Shown here in pieces: positions 1 to 9,876 of a stretch of 64,000 nt of DNA. Below the pieces are notes generated by a model. It saw only the letters and a program-made list of their open reading frames with translations. It was not told the origin of the DNA and made no database searches. A program made the position numbers and the translations under genes. Each line of letters starts with the position of its first letter. The stretch's first letter is position 1. The stretch is from Geobacter sp. SVR (GTDB lineage: Bacteria > Desulfobacterota > Desulfuromonadia > Geobacterales > Pseudopelobacteraceae), in contig NZ_AP024469.1 in assembly GCF_016865365.1 (NCBI RefSeq), positions 2,386,501 through 2,450,500 of the forward strand, in the 5' to 3' direction.

Positions 1-970
1 GGATCTCTTCCTCGGTCGCCATGCGGATCTCATCCCACCCCATGCTGTTCTTCAGCTTGATCTCGTTGAGTTCGTGATCGCCACGCAGGATCGCCATGAC
101 GAATTCGCCGGCATCCGAGGCGTACACCAGTGTCTTGATGGTCTTATCGGTGCTCATACCGAGGAAGGCCGCTACATCGACAATGGTCTTCATCTCCGGA
201 GTGGCCTTCTTTTCCAGCGACAGCAGTTCCACGCCGACGGTCGGCTGCAGCGGACGCGCTTCGGCCTTCTCCACATTGGCGGCATAGCGGCAGGCATCGC
301 AGGAAACGATGGCATCTTCGCCCGAATCGGCCAGCACCATGAATTCATGGGAGGAAGAACCGCCAATGCTGCCGGTGTCGGCTTCAACTGCCCGGAAATT
401 CAGGCCGCAGCGTTCGAAAATGCGGTGATAGGCGTTGAACATCTTGTTGTATGAACCGTCTGCCGCAGCGCTGTCCACATCAAAGGAATAGGCATCCTTC
501 ATGATGAATTCCCGGCCGCGCATCAGGCCGAAACGGGGACGGATCTCGTCGCGGAACTTGGTCTGGATCTGGTAGAAATTGATCGGCATCTGGCGGTAGC
601 TCTTGATCTCGCGCCGCACCATATCGGTAATGACCTCTTCATGGGTGGGCCCCATGCAAAAGTCATTGTCCTTGCGATCCTTGAAACGGAGCAGCTCCTT
701 GCCGTAGAACGTCCAGCGCCCGGACTCCTGCCACAGTTCGGCCGGCTGCACGCTCGGCATCAGCATTTCGATGGCATCGGCCCTGTTCATTTCCTCGCGC
801 ACGATTGCCTCGAATTTGCGGATCGAACGCAGCCCCAGCGGAAGATAATTGTAGATGCCGGCGGCCAGTTTGCGGATCATGCCGGCGCGCAGCATCAGTT
901 GATGCGAAATGACTTCGGCGTCGGAAGGAGTTTCCTTGACGGTGGGGATAAAATAGCGGGAATAAAACAT
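1..970 (-). CDS. proS: Prolyl-tRNA synthetase, N-terminal part (gene runs off the left edge)
   Basis: Class II aminoacyl-tRNA synthetase that charges tRNA-Pro. Reading the minus strand from the ATG at 970, about 323 codons are open to the window edge, against roughly 570 for the bacterial-type enzyme, so the C-terminal part (rest of the editing insertion, motif 3 and anticodon-binding domain) lies outside. Visible are the motif-2 segment [10 protein letters not shown] followed by [17 protein letters not shown], and the start of the bacterial editing insertion with a [10 protein letters not shown] stretch. The ATG fits the usual N-terminus [13 protein letters not shown], and an AGAGGTAG ribosome-binding sequence lies just upstream. 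It is 34 bp downstream of ispG on the same strand and probably co-transcribed with it. Confidence 0.95.
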   Translation of the reverse strand, partial: MFYSRYFIPTVKETPSDAEVISHQLMLRAGMIRKLAAGIYNYLPLGLRSIRKFEAIVREEMNRADAIEMLMPSVQPAELWQESGRWTFYGKELLRFKDRKDNDFCMGPTHEEVITDMVRREIKSYRQMPINFYQIQTKFRDEIRPRFGLMRGREFIMKDAYSFDVDSAAADGSYNKMFNAYHRIFERCGLNFRAVEADTGSIGGSSSHEFMVLADSGEDAIVSCDACRYAANVEKAEARPLQPTVGVELLSLEKKATPEMKTIVDVAAFLGMSTDKTIKTLVYASDAGEFVMAILRGDHELNEIKLKNSMGWDEIRMATEEEI

Positions 971-1004
971 TGCTACCTCTTTCGTATGTAATGCTCCGGG
1001 GCTG

Positions 1005-2051
1005 CTAGAGCTTTTCTATCTCCTCCAGGAGTGCCTCAGCCAGCTTGTCTTCCGGCACCTTGCGGACGATCTCGCCGTTGCGGAACAGGAGCCCCTCCCC
1101 TTTTCCGCCGGCAATACCAACATCGGCCTCGCGGGCCTCGCCGGGACCATTGACCGCACAGCCCATGACTGCAACCGTGATCCGTTTGTCGACACCCTGC
1201 AGGCGGCGCTCCACATCTTCCGCCACCTTGATCAGGTTGATCTGGCACCTGCCGCAGGTGGGGCAGGAAACGAAATTGACGCCGCGCTGGCGCAGCCCCA
1301 GGCTTTTCAGGATTTCGTACCCTACCCTGACCTCGTCCAGCACCTCGCCGGTCAGGGAGACCCGCATGGTGTCGCCGATACCGTCGGCCAGCAGGATACC
1401 CAGGCCGACCGAGGACTTGATCGTGCCGGAAAAGATCGTGCCAGCCTCGGTAATGCCGATGTGCAGGGGATAGTCGACCCGTTCCGCCAGCAGCCGGTAG
1501 GCCGAAACGGTCTTGAGTACATCCGAGGCTTTGAGGGAGATCTTGATCTCCTGGTAGCCAAGGTCTTCCAGGATGCGGATATGTCCCATGGCCGATTCAA
1601 CCATGGCTTCGGCCGTGGGATGGCCGTAACGCTGCAACAGCTCCTTTTCCAGTGAGCCGGCATTGACGCCGATCCGGATCGGTACCTGGCGTTCCGCAGC
1701 GGCCTTGACCACTTCGGCCACTTTCCAGTGTTCTCCGATATTGCCGGGATTCAGGCGCAGACCGTCAATGCCCCCCTCCAGCACTTTCAGGGCCAGCTTG
1801 TAGTCGAAATGGATGTCGGCGATGACCGGAATGGGGCTGCCCTGCTTGACCTGTGACAAGGCCAGCGCGGCATCCATGTCCGGAACGGCGCAGCGCACGA
1901 TTTCACAGCCGGCGCCGGCCAGAGAGGTGATCTGGTTCAAGGTGGCGGACACGTCGCGCGTGTCGGTGGAACACATCGATTGCACCGAGCAGGGTGCTCC
2001 CCCGCCAACCAGGACATTGCCTACTTTTATCTGTCGTGTCGTTTTTCTCAT
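1005..2051 (-). CDS. ispG: 4-hydroxy-3-methylbut-2-enyl-diphosphate synthase (IspG/GcpE)
   Basis: Iron-sulfur enzyme of the MEP isoprenoid pathway that converts the cyclic diphosphate MEcPP to HMBPP. The 348-residue protein has the expected TIM-barrel part followed by the [4Fe-4S] domain. The cluster ligands are visible as C263 and C266 in SCPTCGRC and C298 in [10 protein letters not shown]. The reading frame stays open 16 codons further upstream, but the family N-terminus [18 protein letters not shown] points to the ATG at 2051. The protein is the compact form without the plant-type insertion. It sits between glyA and proS on the same strand; the 128-bp gap to glyA holds a strong hairpin, so it probably has its own promoter. 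Confidence 0.95.
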   Translation of the reverse strand: MRKTTRQIKVGNVLVGGGAPCSVQSMCSTDTRDVSATLNQITSLAGAGCEIVRCAVPDMDAALALSQVKQGSPIPVIADIHFDYKLALKVLEGGIDGLRLNPGNIGEHWKVAEVVKAAAERQVPIRIGVNAGSLEKELLQRYGHPTAEAMVESAMGHIRILEDLGYQEIKISLKASDVLKTVSAYRLLAERVDYPLHIGITEAGTIFSGTIKSSVGLGILLADGIGDTMRVSLTGEVLDEVRVGYEILKSLGLRQRGVNFVSCPTCGRCQINLIKVAEDVERRLQGVDKRITVAVMGCAVNGPGEAREADVGIAGGKGEGLLFRNGEIVRKVPEDKLAEALLEEIEKL

Positions 2052-2120
2052 AGAAGCGGCATAGTAGCCAAAGAGAGGCTGAAAAGTCAAGAAAGACAAG
2101 CCGTGACGGCCCCGAAACAG

Positions 2121-2153
2121 GTGCGGCGCTGCCGGTCAACAGCAGCGCCGCAC
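2121..2153 (-). terminator. GC-rich hairpin downstream of glyA
   Basis: A perfect 12-bp inverted repeat (GTGCGGCGCTGC, 9-base loop, GCAGCGCCGCAC) lies 27 bp after the glyA stop codon and before ispG. There is no clear run of T after it on the minus strand (CTGTTTCGG follows), so it is either a weak intrinsic terminator or an mRNA 3'-end structure. The placement favours termination of glyA transcription. Confidence 0.55.
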
Positions 2154-2179
2154 GTAAGGCTGGCAGTTCGCTTTCGGTC

Positions 2180-3427
2180 TCAGGCGAGCCGGTGGGCGTA
2201 GAGCGGGAAGCGTTTCATCAACTCGTTCACTTTACCCTTGATCTCGACCAGTTTATCGTCATTACCGATATTGGCAACTGCATCGGCAATGAATCCAGCC
2301 ACCAGATCCATCTCGGTTTCCTTGAGGCCGTGGGAGGTGGCAGCCGGGGTGCCGATGCGGATGCCGGAGGTCACGAACGGAGAACGGGTCTCGAAGGGCA
2401 CGGTATTTTTGTTGACCGTGATGCCAGCCTTGTCCAGAGCCTCTTCGGCTGCCTTGCCGGTAATCTCCGTGCCGGAGAAGTCGATCAGCATCAGGTGATT
2501 GTCGGTGCCTCCGCTGGTGAGCTTGAAGCCACGCTGCATCAGAGCTTCGGAAAGGGCCTTGGCATTCTTGACGATCTGCTGCTGGTAGACCTTGAATTCG
2601 GGCTGCAGCGCCTCCTTGAAGGCAACCGCCTTGGCCGCGATGACATGCATCAGCGGTCCACCCTGAATACCGGGGAAGATCTGCGAATTGACGGCCTTGG
2701 CGAATTCTTCACGGCAGAGGATCATACCGCCGCGCGGGCCGCGCAGGGTTTTGTGGGTGGTGGTGGTAACGAATTCGGCGTACGGCACCGGGCTGGGGTG
2801 CAGGCCGGCTGCCACCAGTCCGGCGATATGGGCCATGTCGACCATAACCACGGCGCCTACCTTGTCGGCAATGGTACGGAAGGCGGCGAAGTCGATGATG
2901 CGCGGATAGGCGCTGGCGCCGACCACGATCATGCGAGGCTTGTGTTCCAGGGCAAGGCGCTCAACCTCGGCGTAGTCGATGGTCTGGGTTTCAGCGGAGA
3001 CACCGTATGGCACGATGTTGAAGAAGCGGCCGGAGAAGTTGACCGGGCTGCCATGGGTGAGGTGCCCTCCATGGGAAAGATTCATTCCCAGGATCGTGTC
3101 ACCCGGCTTGCAGGCGGCGAAATAGACCGCCATGTTGGCCTGGGAGCCGGAATGGGGCTGCACGTTGGCATGCTCGGCGCCGAAGAGCTGCTTGGCCCGC
3201 TCAATGGCAAGGGTTTCGACAACATCGACCTGATGGCAGCCGCCGTAATAGCGCTTGCCGGGATAGCCTTCGGCATACTTGTTGGTCAGCACCGACCCCT
3301 GGGCCTCGAGTACCACTTCCGACACGAAGTTCTCGGAGGCGATCAGTTCAAGATTGTATTCCTGGCGTTCGGTCTCCAGGCGTATGGAGGCGGCGACTTC
3401 CGGATCAAACTGTGAAAGAATCGACAT
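2180..3427 (-). CDS. glyA: Serine hydroxymethyltransferase
   Basis: PLP enzyme interconverting serine plus tetrahydrofolate with glycine plus 5,10-methylene-tetrahydrofolate, the main source of one-carbon units. The 415-residue length is standard. The PLP-binding lysine is K226 in [20 protein letters not shown] near residue 31 and [14 protein letters not shown] near 195 are the family's substrate and cofactor-contact segments. The start ATG is preceded on the minus strand by AAGGAGCTCC, a good ribosome-binding site. It follows rpiB on the same strand with an 86-bp gap that contains a hairpin, an arrangement common in Geobacter-type genomes, where fabF and rpiB lie just upstream. Confidence 0.97.
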   Translation of the reverse strand: MSILSQFDPEVAASIRLETERQEYNLELIASENFVSEVVLEAQGSVLTNKYAEGYPGKRYYGGCHQVDVVETLAIERAKQLFGAEHANVQPHSGSQANMAVYFAACKPGDTILGMNLSHGGHLTHGSPVNFSGRFFNIVPYGVSAETQTIDYAEVERLALEHKPRMIVVGASAYPRIIDFAAFRTIADKVGAVVMVDMAHIAGLVAAGLHPSPVPYAEFVTTTTHKTLRGPRGGMILCREEFAKAVNSQIFPGIQGGPLMHVIAAKAVAFKEALQPEFKVYQQQIVKNAKALSEALMQRGFKLTSGGTDNHLMLIDFSGTEITGKAAEEALDKAGITVNKNTVPFETRSPFVTSGIRIGTPAATSHGLKETEMDLVAGFIADAVANIGNDDKLVEIKGKVNELMKRFPLYAHRLA

Positions 3428-3469
3428 GAAGGAGCTCCTTGAAAGATTTTTTGTTTCTGAAAGAGAAAC

Positions 3470-3488
3470 GGGACTTTTTCAAGTCCCG
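3470..3488 (-). terminator. Hairpin between rpiB and glyA
   Basis: CGGGACTT and AAGTCCCG form an 8-bp stem with a 3-base loop in the gap between rpiB and glyA. On the minus strand it is followed by the pyrimidine-rich TTTCTCTTTC, so it may terminate rpiB transcription or act as an attenuator in the glyA leader. A possible -10 element (TATACT/TATGAT) lies just upstream of it. Confidence 0.45.
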
Positions 3489-3513
3489 CTCAATGAATCA
3501 TAGTATAAACTTC

Positions 3514-3960
3514 TTATTTTGAATACTTTTTCTCGATATCCGAGATCAGGTCGAGACGTCCCTGATGGCGTCCCCCTTCAAAGGAGGCGTCCAGCCAGGC
3601 GCCGACCAGTTCACAGGCTTGCTGTTCGGTCAGTACACGGCCACCCAGCACCAGGATATTGGCGTTGTTATGCTCCTTTGCCATACGTGCCATGAAGGGA
3701 TCGGTCACCAGTGCCGCCCTGATGCCGGGCACCTTGTTGGCGGCAATGGACATGCCGATTCCGGTTCCACAGACGAGAATGCCGCGCTCGGCAGAACCGC
3801 TGACCACCATCTCGGCCACCTTGAGGCCGAACTCGGGATAATCGACCGAGTCGTTAGTCTGGGTGCCCGCGTCAGCCACTTCAACTTTCCGTTGCGCGAG
3901 GTATTCTTTCAACGCTGCCTTGAGGTTCAGGCCGCCGTGATCGCTGCCGATGACAAGCAT
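3514..3960 (-). CDS. rpiB: Ribose-5-phosphate isomerase B
   Basis: Interconverts ribose 5-phosphate and ribulose 5-phosphate in the pentose phosphate pathway; belongs to the RpiB/LacA/LacB family. The 148-residue protein begins MLVIGSDHGG, the family N-terminus, so the ATG at 3960 is chosen although the frame stays open 22 codons further. The catalytic cysteine is C64 in LVCGTGIGMS, and the AKEHNNANILVLGGR segment carries the conserved Asn-Asn pair. The upstream extension falls inside a repeat element and is unlikely to be coding. It lies between fabF and glyA on the same strand. Confidence 0.95.
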   Translation of the reverse strand: MLVIGSDHGGLNLKAALKEYLAQRKVEVADAGTQTNDSVDYPEFGLKVAEMVVSGSAERGILVCGTGIGMSIAANKVPGIRAALVTDPFMARMAKEHNNANILVLGGRVLTEQQACELVGAWLDASFEGGRHQGRLDLISDIEKKYSK

Positions 3961-3982
3961 GTTCGGTCTCCGTCCTTTAAAA

Positions 3983-4120
3983 GATTGTTGAAAAACGGGC
4001 ATCTCGCCGCCGTCCTCGTCAGTCACCTTGTGCGGTGTAGCGCTGCTACGCCTCCGCGGGACTTCCTGCGGGGATGCGACGATCTACCCATTTTTGAACA
4101 ACCTGAAAATTTCAACAATC
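3983..4120. repeat. Palindromic intergenic repeat, copy 1 (between rpiB and fabF)
   Basis: The gap between rpiB and fabF is bounded by a perfect 11-bp inverted repeat, GATTGTTGAAA at 3983-3993 and TTTCAACAATC at 4110-4120. Its arms continue with partial complementarity, and its core is a smaller palindrome at 4027-4057 (CTTGTGCGGTGTAGCGCT then GCTACGCCTCCGC). The same core, in opposite orientation and split by 18 bases, recurs at 40160-40208. It ends two bases before the fabF stop codon. This looks like a REP- or MITE-like dispersed repeat rather than a simple terminator. Confidence 0.7.
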
Positions 4121-4122
4121 AC

Positions 4123-5355
4123 TTAAATCTTCCTGAACAACAGGGTGGCGTTGGTACCGCCGAAGCCGAAGTTGTTGCTCATGGCATATTCGATCTTTGC
4201 TTCGCGGGCCGTATTGGGCACGTAATCGAGATCGCATTCGGGATCGGGTTCGCTGTAGTTGATGGTCGGCGGCACGATACCCTTATCCATGGCCATCAGG
4301 GTGAAGACCGCTTCCACACCACCGGCGGCACCCAGCAAATGGCCGGTCATGGACTTGGTCGATGAAACCAGCATGTTTTTGGCATGGTCGCCGAACACGG
4401 TCTTGATTGCCTGCGTTTCGTACATATCCCCCAGCGGAGTGGATGTGCCGTGGGCGTTGACGTAGGAGACCAGTTCAGGATTGACTCCGGCGTTCTTGAG
4501 GGCCATCTTCATGCAGCGGGCAGCCCCTTCGCCACCCGGGGCCGGAGCAGTCAGATGGTAGGCATCGCCGGTCAGGCCATATCCTACTATCTCGCCGTAG
4601 ATCTTGGCACCGCGTGCCTTGGCAGCTTCGTATTCCTCAAGCACGAGGATACCGGCCCCCTCCCCCATGACAAAACCATCCCGATTTTTGTCGAACGGAC
4701 GGGAAGCTGCTGCGGGATCGTCATTGCGGTCCGAGAGCGCCTTCATGACGGAAAATCCGCCGATGCCGAGCGGCGTCACGGTCGATTCGGTGCCGCCGGC
4801 GATCATGGCGTCGGCATCGCCCCGCTTGATGATGTGATAGGCGTCGCCGATGGAGTGAGTTGCTGTTGCACAGGCCGAAACCGATGAAACGTTGGGACCC
4901 TTGGCACCGTATTTGATGGAGATGTGCCCCGGCGCAAGGTTGATGATCAGCATCGGGATGAAGAACGGCGAGATCTTCTTGTAGCCACCCTCCTGCAGCG
5001 CCTGGTGATATTTCTCGATGGCCGGAAGACCGCCCAGACCGGCACCGACCAAAACGCCGACGCGTTCCGCGTTGTTCTCGTCAATGACGAGACCGGAATC
5101 GGCCATGGCAAAATGCGCGGCACCGAGAGCATATTGGATGAAGAGATCCATTTTCTTGATCTCTTTTTTGTCGATGAAGTCTTCGGGATTAAAGCCTTTG
5201 ACTTCGCCGGCTATCCTGACCGGCATTTCGGTCGCGTCGAAACGGGTGATTGTGCCGATACCGGAGGTGCCGCTGATCAGTGCATCCCAGTTGGCAGCGT
5301 TTCCTGTTCCAAGCGGCGACACTGCGCCGACGCCAGTAACTACGACTCTTCTCAT
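4123..5355 (-). CDS. fabF: 3-oxoacyl-[acyl-carrier-protein] synthase II
   Basis: Condensing enzyme KAS II that elongates acyl-ACP with malonyl-ACP in type II fatty acid synthesis. The 410-residue protein has the complete Cys-His-His triad: C162 in [11 protein letters not shown]302 in [11 protein letters not shown] and H339 in [10 protein letters not shown]. The C-terminal [10 protein letters not shown] motif is also present. It starts with the typical [10 protein letters not shown]. It is the downstream end of a fatty-acid cluster on the minus strand and follows acpP after 89 bp, the common fabD-fabG-acpP-fabF order. A repeat element abuts its stop codon. Confidence 0.97.
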   Translation of the reverse strand: MRRVVVTGVGAVSPLGTGNAANWDALISGTSGIGTITRFDATEMPVRIAGEVKGFNPEDFIDKKEIKKMDLFIQYALGAAHFAMADSGLVIDENNAERVGVLVGAGLGGLPAIEKYHQALQEGGYKKISPFFIPMLIINLAPGHISIKYGAKGPNVSSVSACATATHSIGDAYHIIKRGDADAMIAGGTESTVTPLGIGGFSVMKALSDRNDDPAAASRPFDKNRDGFVMGEGAGILVLEEYEAAKARGAKIYGEIVGYGLTGDAYHLTAPAPGGEGAARCMKMALKNAGVNPELVSYVNAHGTSTPLGDMYETQAIKTVFGDHAKNMLVSSTKSMTGHLLGAAGGVEAVFTLMAMDKGIVPPTINYSEPDPECDLDYVPNTAREAKIEYAMSNNFGFGGTNATLLFRKI

Positions 5356-5444
5356 GATCTGTGACTCCCGGACTGATGTTTAAGGGTAGAAATGGAAAGA
5401 GGGGAGTAGCTCCCCCCTCCCATTCTGACTGGCACGCCGTTTTC

Positions 5445-5678
5445 TCAGCTGTGCTCGGTGATGTATTCGATGGCGTCGTTTACCGACTGGATCTTTTCGG
5501 CATCCTCATCCGGAATCTCAATGTCGAATTCTTCTTCAAGGGCCATTACCAGTTCGACGGTATCCAGAGAGTCGGCGCCCAGATCGTCCATAAAGGAGGC
5601 CTCGGGTACGACCAGAGATTCTTCCACACCCAGCTGCTCGGCTACAATTTCCTTAACGCGTTTTGCAATGTCAGACAT
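5445..5678 (-). CDS. acpP: Acyl carrier protein
   Basis: Small acidic carrier of growing acyl chains. The 77-residue protein has the phosphopantetheine attachment site S37 in [12 protein letters not shown] and the acidic helix [12 protein letters not shown] that docks onto fatty-acid synthase enzymes. The start is preceded on the minus strand by CGGAGGTGAAAG, a strong ribosome-binding site as expected for a highly expressed gene. It lies between fabG and fabF, and the 168-bp gap upstream contains a plausible promoter of its own. Confidence 0.97.
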   Translation of the reverse strand: MSDIAKRVKEIVAEQLGVEESLVVPEASFMDDLGADSLDTVELVMALEEEFDIEIPDEDAEKIQSVNDAIEYITEHS

Positions 5679-5737
5679 CTTTCACCTCCGTGTGATGTAA
5701 ACCCTGTTCAGGTTTCTCAGTCGATAGACGTTTAGCT

Positions 5738-5766
5738 AATTAAGTCATGAAACAATCAAAAGTCAA
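5738..5766 (-). promoter_or_regulatory. Candidate sigma70-type promoter for acpP
   Basis: On the minus strand TTGACT (5761-5766), a 17-base spacer and TTAATT (5738-5743) lie about 60 bp before the acpP start, in the AT-rich part of the fabG-acpP gap. The -35 matches consensus at five of six positions; the -10 is weak. A separate acpP promoter downstream of fabG would fit the high demand for this protein. Confidence 0.45.
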
Positions 5767-5846
5767 TTGATATTTTCAGTGCCGCGGAGAGCCAAAGTCC
5801 GTACCAGAGCTGCAAAGGCAAAGCAGCGGTACGATCCGGACCCGCA

Positions 5847-6584
5847 TTACATGTACATTCCACCGTTGACCGAAAGTATCTGTCCGGTCACATAGGAAGA
5901 CAGCGGTGAAACCAGGTAGAACACCGCATTGGCGATGTCCTCGGTTGCGCCGAATCGCTCAAGCGGGATCTGCTGCAGAAGCGATTCGCGCACCTTTTCC
6001 GGCAGTTCCGCCGTCATGTCGGTTTCGATGAAGCCGGGGGCCACGGCATTGACCGTGACATTGCGCTTGGCCAGTTCACGTGCGGCGGACTTGGTCATGC
6101 CGAACATGCCGGCCTTGCTGGCGCAGTAGTTGACCTGGCCCGGATTGCCCATCTCTCCGACCACGGAGCTGATGTTGACGATCCGGCCGTAGCGGGCCTT
6201 GGTCATGACCTTGGATGCCTCACGGGTACAGAGAAAGGCACCCTTGAGATTCGTATCGAGTACGGCATCCCAGTCTTCTTCCTTCATGCGCATCAGCAGA
6301 CCGTCCCTGGTGATCCCGGCATTGTTGACCAGGATGTCGATCCGGCCGAAATCAGTGACGATCTTCTTGAAAAGCGCTTCAACCTCCGCTGCGGAAGCCA
6401 CATCGAGCTTTTCGGCCCTGCCTGCACCACCTTGGGCGATAATCGCCTCCACCGTGCCTGCTGCCCCGCTTTCCGAGGTGGCGGTGGCAATGACGAAGGC
6501 TCCCTCGGCAGCCAGTTTCAGCGCAACGGCTTGGCCGATGCCGCGTGAGGCGCCGGTAACGAGCGCAACTCTTTCCTTGAGCAT
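5847..6584 (-). CDS. fabG: 3-oxoacyl-[acyl-carrier-protein] reductase
   Basis: NADPH-dependent short-chain dehydrogenase that reduces 3-oxoacyl-ACP in fatty acid elongation. The 245-residue protein has the nucleotide-binding TGASRGIG at residues 10-17, NNAG at 87-90 and the catalytic S140, Y153 and K157. The frame stays open 60 codons upstream into fabD, but the family N-terminus MLKERVALVTGASRGIG and an excellent GGAGGGGAGGG site place the start at the second of two tandem ATGs (6584; 6587 is the alternative). The start codon overlaps the fabD stop as ATGA, indicating translational coupling. Confidence 0.96.
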   Translation of the reverse strand: MLKERVALVTGASRGIGQAVALKLAAEGAFVIATATSESGAAGTVEAIIAQGGAGRAEKLDVASAAEVEALFKKIVTDFGRIDILVNNAGITRDGLLMRMKEEDWDAVLDTNLKGAFLCTREASKVMTKARYGRIVNISSVVGEMGNPGQVNYCASKAGMFGMTKSAARELAKRNVTVNAVAPGFIETDMTAELPEKVRESLLQQIPLERFGATEDIANAVFYLVSPLSSYVTGQILSVNGGMYM

Positions 6585-7513
6585 CATGCCCTCCCCTCCG
6601 CTGCCTTGATGCCTGCGATATCTTCGATGTTGGAAATGGAAACGTCCTTGGTGATGCGTTTCACCAGGCCGCCCAATACCTTGCCCGGGCCGATCTCGAC
6701 AAACGAGGTGATGCCTGCGGCAGCCATGGCAACGACCGACTGTTCCCAGCGCACCGGAGCGCAAACCTGGGTCACCAGCAGCGGCCGCACTTGCGTTGTG
6801 TCCGCATTGGCTGTTGCAGTGGCATTGGCGATTACCGGCAGTTTCATGTCGCTGACCGTAATGCTGTCGAGCACGCCGGCCAGGCGGTCGGCAGCAGGCT
6901 GCATCAGGGCGCAGTGGAAGGGGGCGCTGACCGGCAGCAGCATGGCCTTCCTGAAGCCGCGTGCCTTGGCGATTTCAATGGCCCGATTGACCGCACTGGT
7001 ATGGCCGGCAATGACAATCTGTCCCGGAGAATTGAAGTTGGCGGGGGAGACGACCTCTCCCTGTGCCGCTTCCCGGCAGATATCTTCTAGCACATCCTGC
7101 TCGATGCTTAGCATGGCTGCCATGGTGCCGGTGCCGACCGGCACCGCTTCCTGCATAAAGGTGCCGCGCGCCCGAACCGTACGGACTGCATCGGCAAAGG
7201 CCAGTGCGCCGGAGCAGACCAGCGCGGAATATTCGCCCAGGGAATGCCCGGCAAGACAGGCAGCTTTCAGGCCGGTTTCCTGTTCCACAACCTTGAGGAC
7301 GGCAATGCTGGTTGTCAGGATGGCGGGCTGGGTATTGGCGGTCAGCTTCAGCTCTTCCTCGCTGCCGCCAAAGCAGATGGCGGAAAGTTTCAGCCCGAGT
7401 GCGTCGTCGGCTTCCTCGAAGATCTGGCGGGCTGCCGGGAAGGCGTCGGCGAGTTCCTTGCCCATGCCGGGGTATTGGGACCCCTGCCCGGGGAAAATAA
7501 ATGCTGTGCTCAT
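6584..7513 (-). CDS. fabD: Malonyl-CoA-[acyl-carrier-protein] transacylase
   Basis: Transfers malonyl from CoA to ACP to supply the elongation substrate. The 309-residue protein has FPGQGSQYPGMG at the N-terminus, the nucleophile S91 in GHSLGEYSAL and the catalytic H200 in SAPFHCALM, so the active site is intact. It lies between fabH (52 bp upstream) and fabG (stop and start overlap) in the minus-strand fatty-acid operon. Confidence 0.97.
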   Translation of the reverse strand: MSTAFIFPGQGSQYPGMGKELADAFPAARQIFEEADDALGLKLSAICFGGSEEELKLTANTQPAILTTSIAVLKVVEQETGLKAACLAGHSLGEYSALVCSGALAFADAVRTVRARGTFMQEAVPVGTGTMAAMLSIEQDVLEDICREAAQGEVVSPANFNSPGQIVIAGHTSAVNRAIEIAKARGFRKAMLLPVSAPFHCALMQPAADRLAGVLDSITVSDMKLPVIANATATANADTTQVRPLLVTQVCAPVRWEQSVVAMAAAGITSFVEIGPGKVLGGLVKRITKDVSISNIEDIAGIKAAEGRA

Positions 7514-7565
7514 TTCACGTTCCTTCCGTGCCGCTGAATAGTAATATTTACGTTCGCTGCCGCTT

Positions 7566-8564
7566 TTACCACCGCATCAGGGCCGAACCGTAGGTGAAGC
7601 CGCCGCCAAAGGCATCCAGCAGGACAAGGTCCCCCTTCTTGATGCGATTGGCGCGATTGGCTTCGTCCAGGGCGATCGGAATGGACGCGGCAGACGTATT
7701 GCCGTAGTTGTGCAGATTCACGAATACCTTGTCCTCGGACAATCCCAGGCGTTTGCTGGTGGCATCGATGATCCGGCGATTGGCTTGATGGGGAATGAAC
7801 AGGGAAATATCGGCGGCAGACATGCCGTTCGCGGCCAGGGCGGCACTGGCCGCTTCGTCCATGCCGCGGACAGCGTGCTTGAACACGTCATTCCCGTCCA
7901 TTTTGATGAAGAACAGACGATCCTCGATGGTACGGTCGTTGCCGGCCGGGTTCCTGCTCCCGCATCCCGGCTGATAGAGCGTGTTCCAGAACGAGCCGTT
8001 GCTGAAAATGTGGGTCGACAGGATGCCGTTGTCATCGTCCGTGTTGGCCGCGACAATCGCAGCGCCGGCCCCGTCTCCGAACAGAATGCAGGTATTGCGG
8101 TCGGTCCAGTCGACAACGCGGGACAGCACTTCGGCGCCGATCACCAGCGCTTTCCGGGCCATGCCCATGCGGATGTACTTGTCAGCAATGGAGAGGCCGT
8201 AGACAAAGCCGGAACAGGCTGCGGAAAGGTCAAAGGCAGCGGCCCTGACAGCGCCGATTTCGTGCTGAACAATGCAGGCAGTGGCTGGAAAGGGGAAATC
8301 GGGGGTAACGGTACCCAGTACGATCAGGTCGAGCTCTGCGGCATCGACACCTGCCATGGCTAGGGCACGCCGTGAGGCCTCAACGGCGAAGGTCGAGGTA
8401 AATTGCCCTTCGGCAGCAATGCGGCGCTGCTTTATGCCGGTCCGGGTAGTGATCCACTCGTCGTTGGTATCGAGCGTCCGTTCGAGATCGTGGTTGGTGA
8501 GGATCCGTTCGGGCAGTGCCGAACCGGTGCCGATGATCCGTGCACGTGGCATGGGTGTGTTCAT
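7566..8564 (-). CDS. fabH: 3-oxoacyl-[acyl-carrier-protein] synthase III
   Basis: KAS III starts fatty acid synthesis by condensing a short acyl-CoA with malonyl-ACP. The 332-residue protein has the Cys-His-Asn triad C117 (DLSAACSGF), H259 (IPHQANRRI) and N289 (NYGNTSAAS). The open frame extends into plsX; the start chosen is the ATG at 8564, one base past the plsX stop codon, giving MNTPMPRARIIGTGS. An internal ATG at 8552 is an alternative. It is coupled to plsX and followed by fabD. Confidence 0.96.
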   Translation of the reverse strand: MNTPMPRARIIGTGSALPERILTNHDLERTLDTNDEWITTRTGIKQRRIAAEGQFTSTFAVEASRRALAMAGVDAAELDLIVLGTVTPDFPFPATACIVQHEIGAVRAAAFDLSAACSGFVYGLSIADKYIRMGMARKALVIGAEVLSRVVDWTDRNTCILFGDGAGAAIVAANTDDDNGILSTHIFSNGSFWNTLYQPGCGSRNPAGNDRTIEDRLFFIKMDGNDVFKHAVRGMDEAASAALAANGMSAADISLFIPHQANRRIIDATSKRLGLSEDKVFVNLHNYGNTSAASIPIALDEANRANRIKKGDLVLLDAFGGGFTYGSALMRW

Positions 8565-8565
8565 G

Positions 8566-9603
8566 TTATACAGCCGCCTGCGAGTTGAGATGGTCGCGTT
8601 GCCCCGAAACAGCGATGTTTTCGGTGAGTTTTTCCGCAACATGCTCGGTCACGCCGCTCCGGGCATATTCATGCGCAAAACGGACGGCATTCTTGATGGC
8701 TTTCACATTGGAGCCGCCATGACAGATCATGCCGACACCGTTGATCCCCAGCAGCGGCGCTCCGCCATATTCGGCATAGTCGACGATCTTTTTGAAACGG
8801 TTGAAGGCACCGCGCACAAAAAGGTATCCCAGCTTGGAAACCCAGCTTTTGAGGATTTCCTGCTTCAGCATGTGGCCAGCGGCATCGGCCAGACCTTCCG
8901 AGGACTTGAGGACAACGTTCCCCACAAAGCCGTCGCAGACCACCACCTCCACCGAGCCCTTGAAGATGTCGCGCCCTTCCACATACCCGGCGTAATTCAG
9001 TGAGGTATTACGCAGAATGGCATTGGTTTCCCGGGTCAGTTCATTGCCCTTGGAATCCTCCTCGCCGTTGGAGAGCAGCCCCACCGAAGGATTGGCGATT
9101 CCCATGGCATACCGGGCATAGACCTCGCCCATGATGGCGAACTGGACCAGGTGCAGCGGCTTGCAATCGACATTGCCGCCGACATCGAGCACCAGTGTCT
9201 GTCCCTTGAGGGTGGGAAAAATCTGCGCGATGGCGGGCCGCTCGATGCCCTGGATGCGCTTGAGCACGAACATTCCTGCTGCCATGGTGGCGCCGGAGTT
9301 GCCGGCGCTGACAGCGGCGCAGGCCTTGCCCTCCTTGACCAGGTCAAAGGCCACACGCACGGAGGAGTTCTTTTTCTTGCGCACCGCGTCCGACGCCGAA
9401 TCGTGCATGCCGATCACTTCGCTGGCATGAAAGATATCGATGTCGAGCTTGTCCGCAGCGTGCCGGGACAGCTCCTGCTCGAGCCGCGACCGGTCCCCCA
9501 CCAGTGTTACGGGAATGCCGAATTCACGACAGGCCGCGACAGCGCCACCGACCTCTACGGCCGGGGCATTGTCGCCGCCCATAGCGTCGACAGCAACTCT
9601 CAT
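8566..9603 (-). CDS. plsX: Phosphate acyltransferase PlsX
   Basis: Converts acyl-ACP and phosphate to acyl-phosphate, the acyl donor for PlsY in phosphatidic acid synthesis; a peripheral membrane enzyme. The 345-residue protein starts [14 protein letters not shown], the family signature, at the ATG at 9603, with GAGAGGTG directly upstream; an in-frame ATG six codons earlier is less likely. [11 protein letters not shown] and [17 protein letters not shown] near the C-terminus are also family-typical. The rpmF-plsX-fabH order is widespread in bacteria and links membrane lipid and fatty acid synthesis. Confidence 0.96.
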   Translation of the reverse strand: MRVAVDAMGGDNAPAVEVGGAVAACREFGIPVTLVGDRSRLEQELSRHAADKLDIDIFHASEVIGMHDSASDAVRKKKNSSVRVAFDLVKEGKACAAVSAGNSGATMAAGMFVLKRIQGIERPAIAQIFPTLKGQTLVLDVGGNVDCKPLHLVQFAIMGEVYARYAMGIANPSVGLLSNGEEDSKGNELTRETNAILRNTSLNYAGYVEGRDIFKGSVEVVVCDGFVGNVVLKSSEGLADAAGHMLKQEILKSWVSKLGYLFVRGAFNRFKKIVDYAEYGGAPLLGINGVGMICHGGSNVKAIKNAVRFAHEYARSGVTEHVAEKLTENIAVSGQRDHLNSQAAV

Positions 9604-9633
9604 CACCTCTCGTAAAGACACGGAGACGCTGAT

Positions 9634-9819
9634 TTATTGAGCTTGGGAGAGATCGAGAACGGTTTTACCCTTATAGGTGCCACAGCTCGGGCAGACGCGG
9701 TGCGGCAGCTTGGGGGACTTGCACTGGGGGCAGACCGAAACTGACTGGGCTGTCAGGAAGTCGTGTGCTCTTCTCATGTTCTTGCGTGACTTGGAGGTCT
9801 TTTTCTTGGGTACCGCCAT
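9634..9819 (-). CDS. rpmF: 50S ribosomal protein L32
   Basis: Small basic ribosomal protein of 61 residues, starting [20 protein letters not shown]. It keeps the zinc-binding pairs C30/C33 and C43/C46 (CPQC and CPSC), so it is the C+ form. An AAGGAG ribosome-binding site precedes the start on the minus strand. It lies between a DUF177 gene and plsX, the classic yceD-rpmF-plsX arrangement. Confidence 0.97.
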   Translation of the reverse strand: MAVPKKKTSKSRKNMRRAHDFLTAQSVSVCPQCKSPKLPHRVCPSCGTYKGKTVLDLSQAQ

Positions 9820-9876
9820 GGTATTTCTCCTTTTTCGGTGGATCGACGCAGGCCGCCACCCTGTTGTGTTATCTGG

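Noticed and set aside
2192-3415. 407-codon plus-strand open frame
   Set aside because: Antisense to glyA, same explanation; its translated residues are rich in His, Gly, Asp and Arg typical of shadow frames.
4028-4057. tRNA or terminator within the rpiB-fabF gap
   Set aside because: The palindrome has no cloverleaf features and recurs elsewhere as a repeat, so a repeat element is the better explanation.
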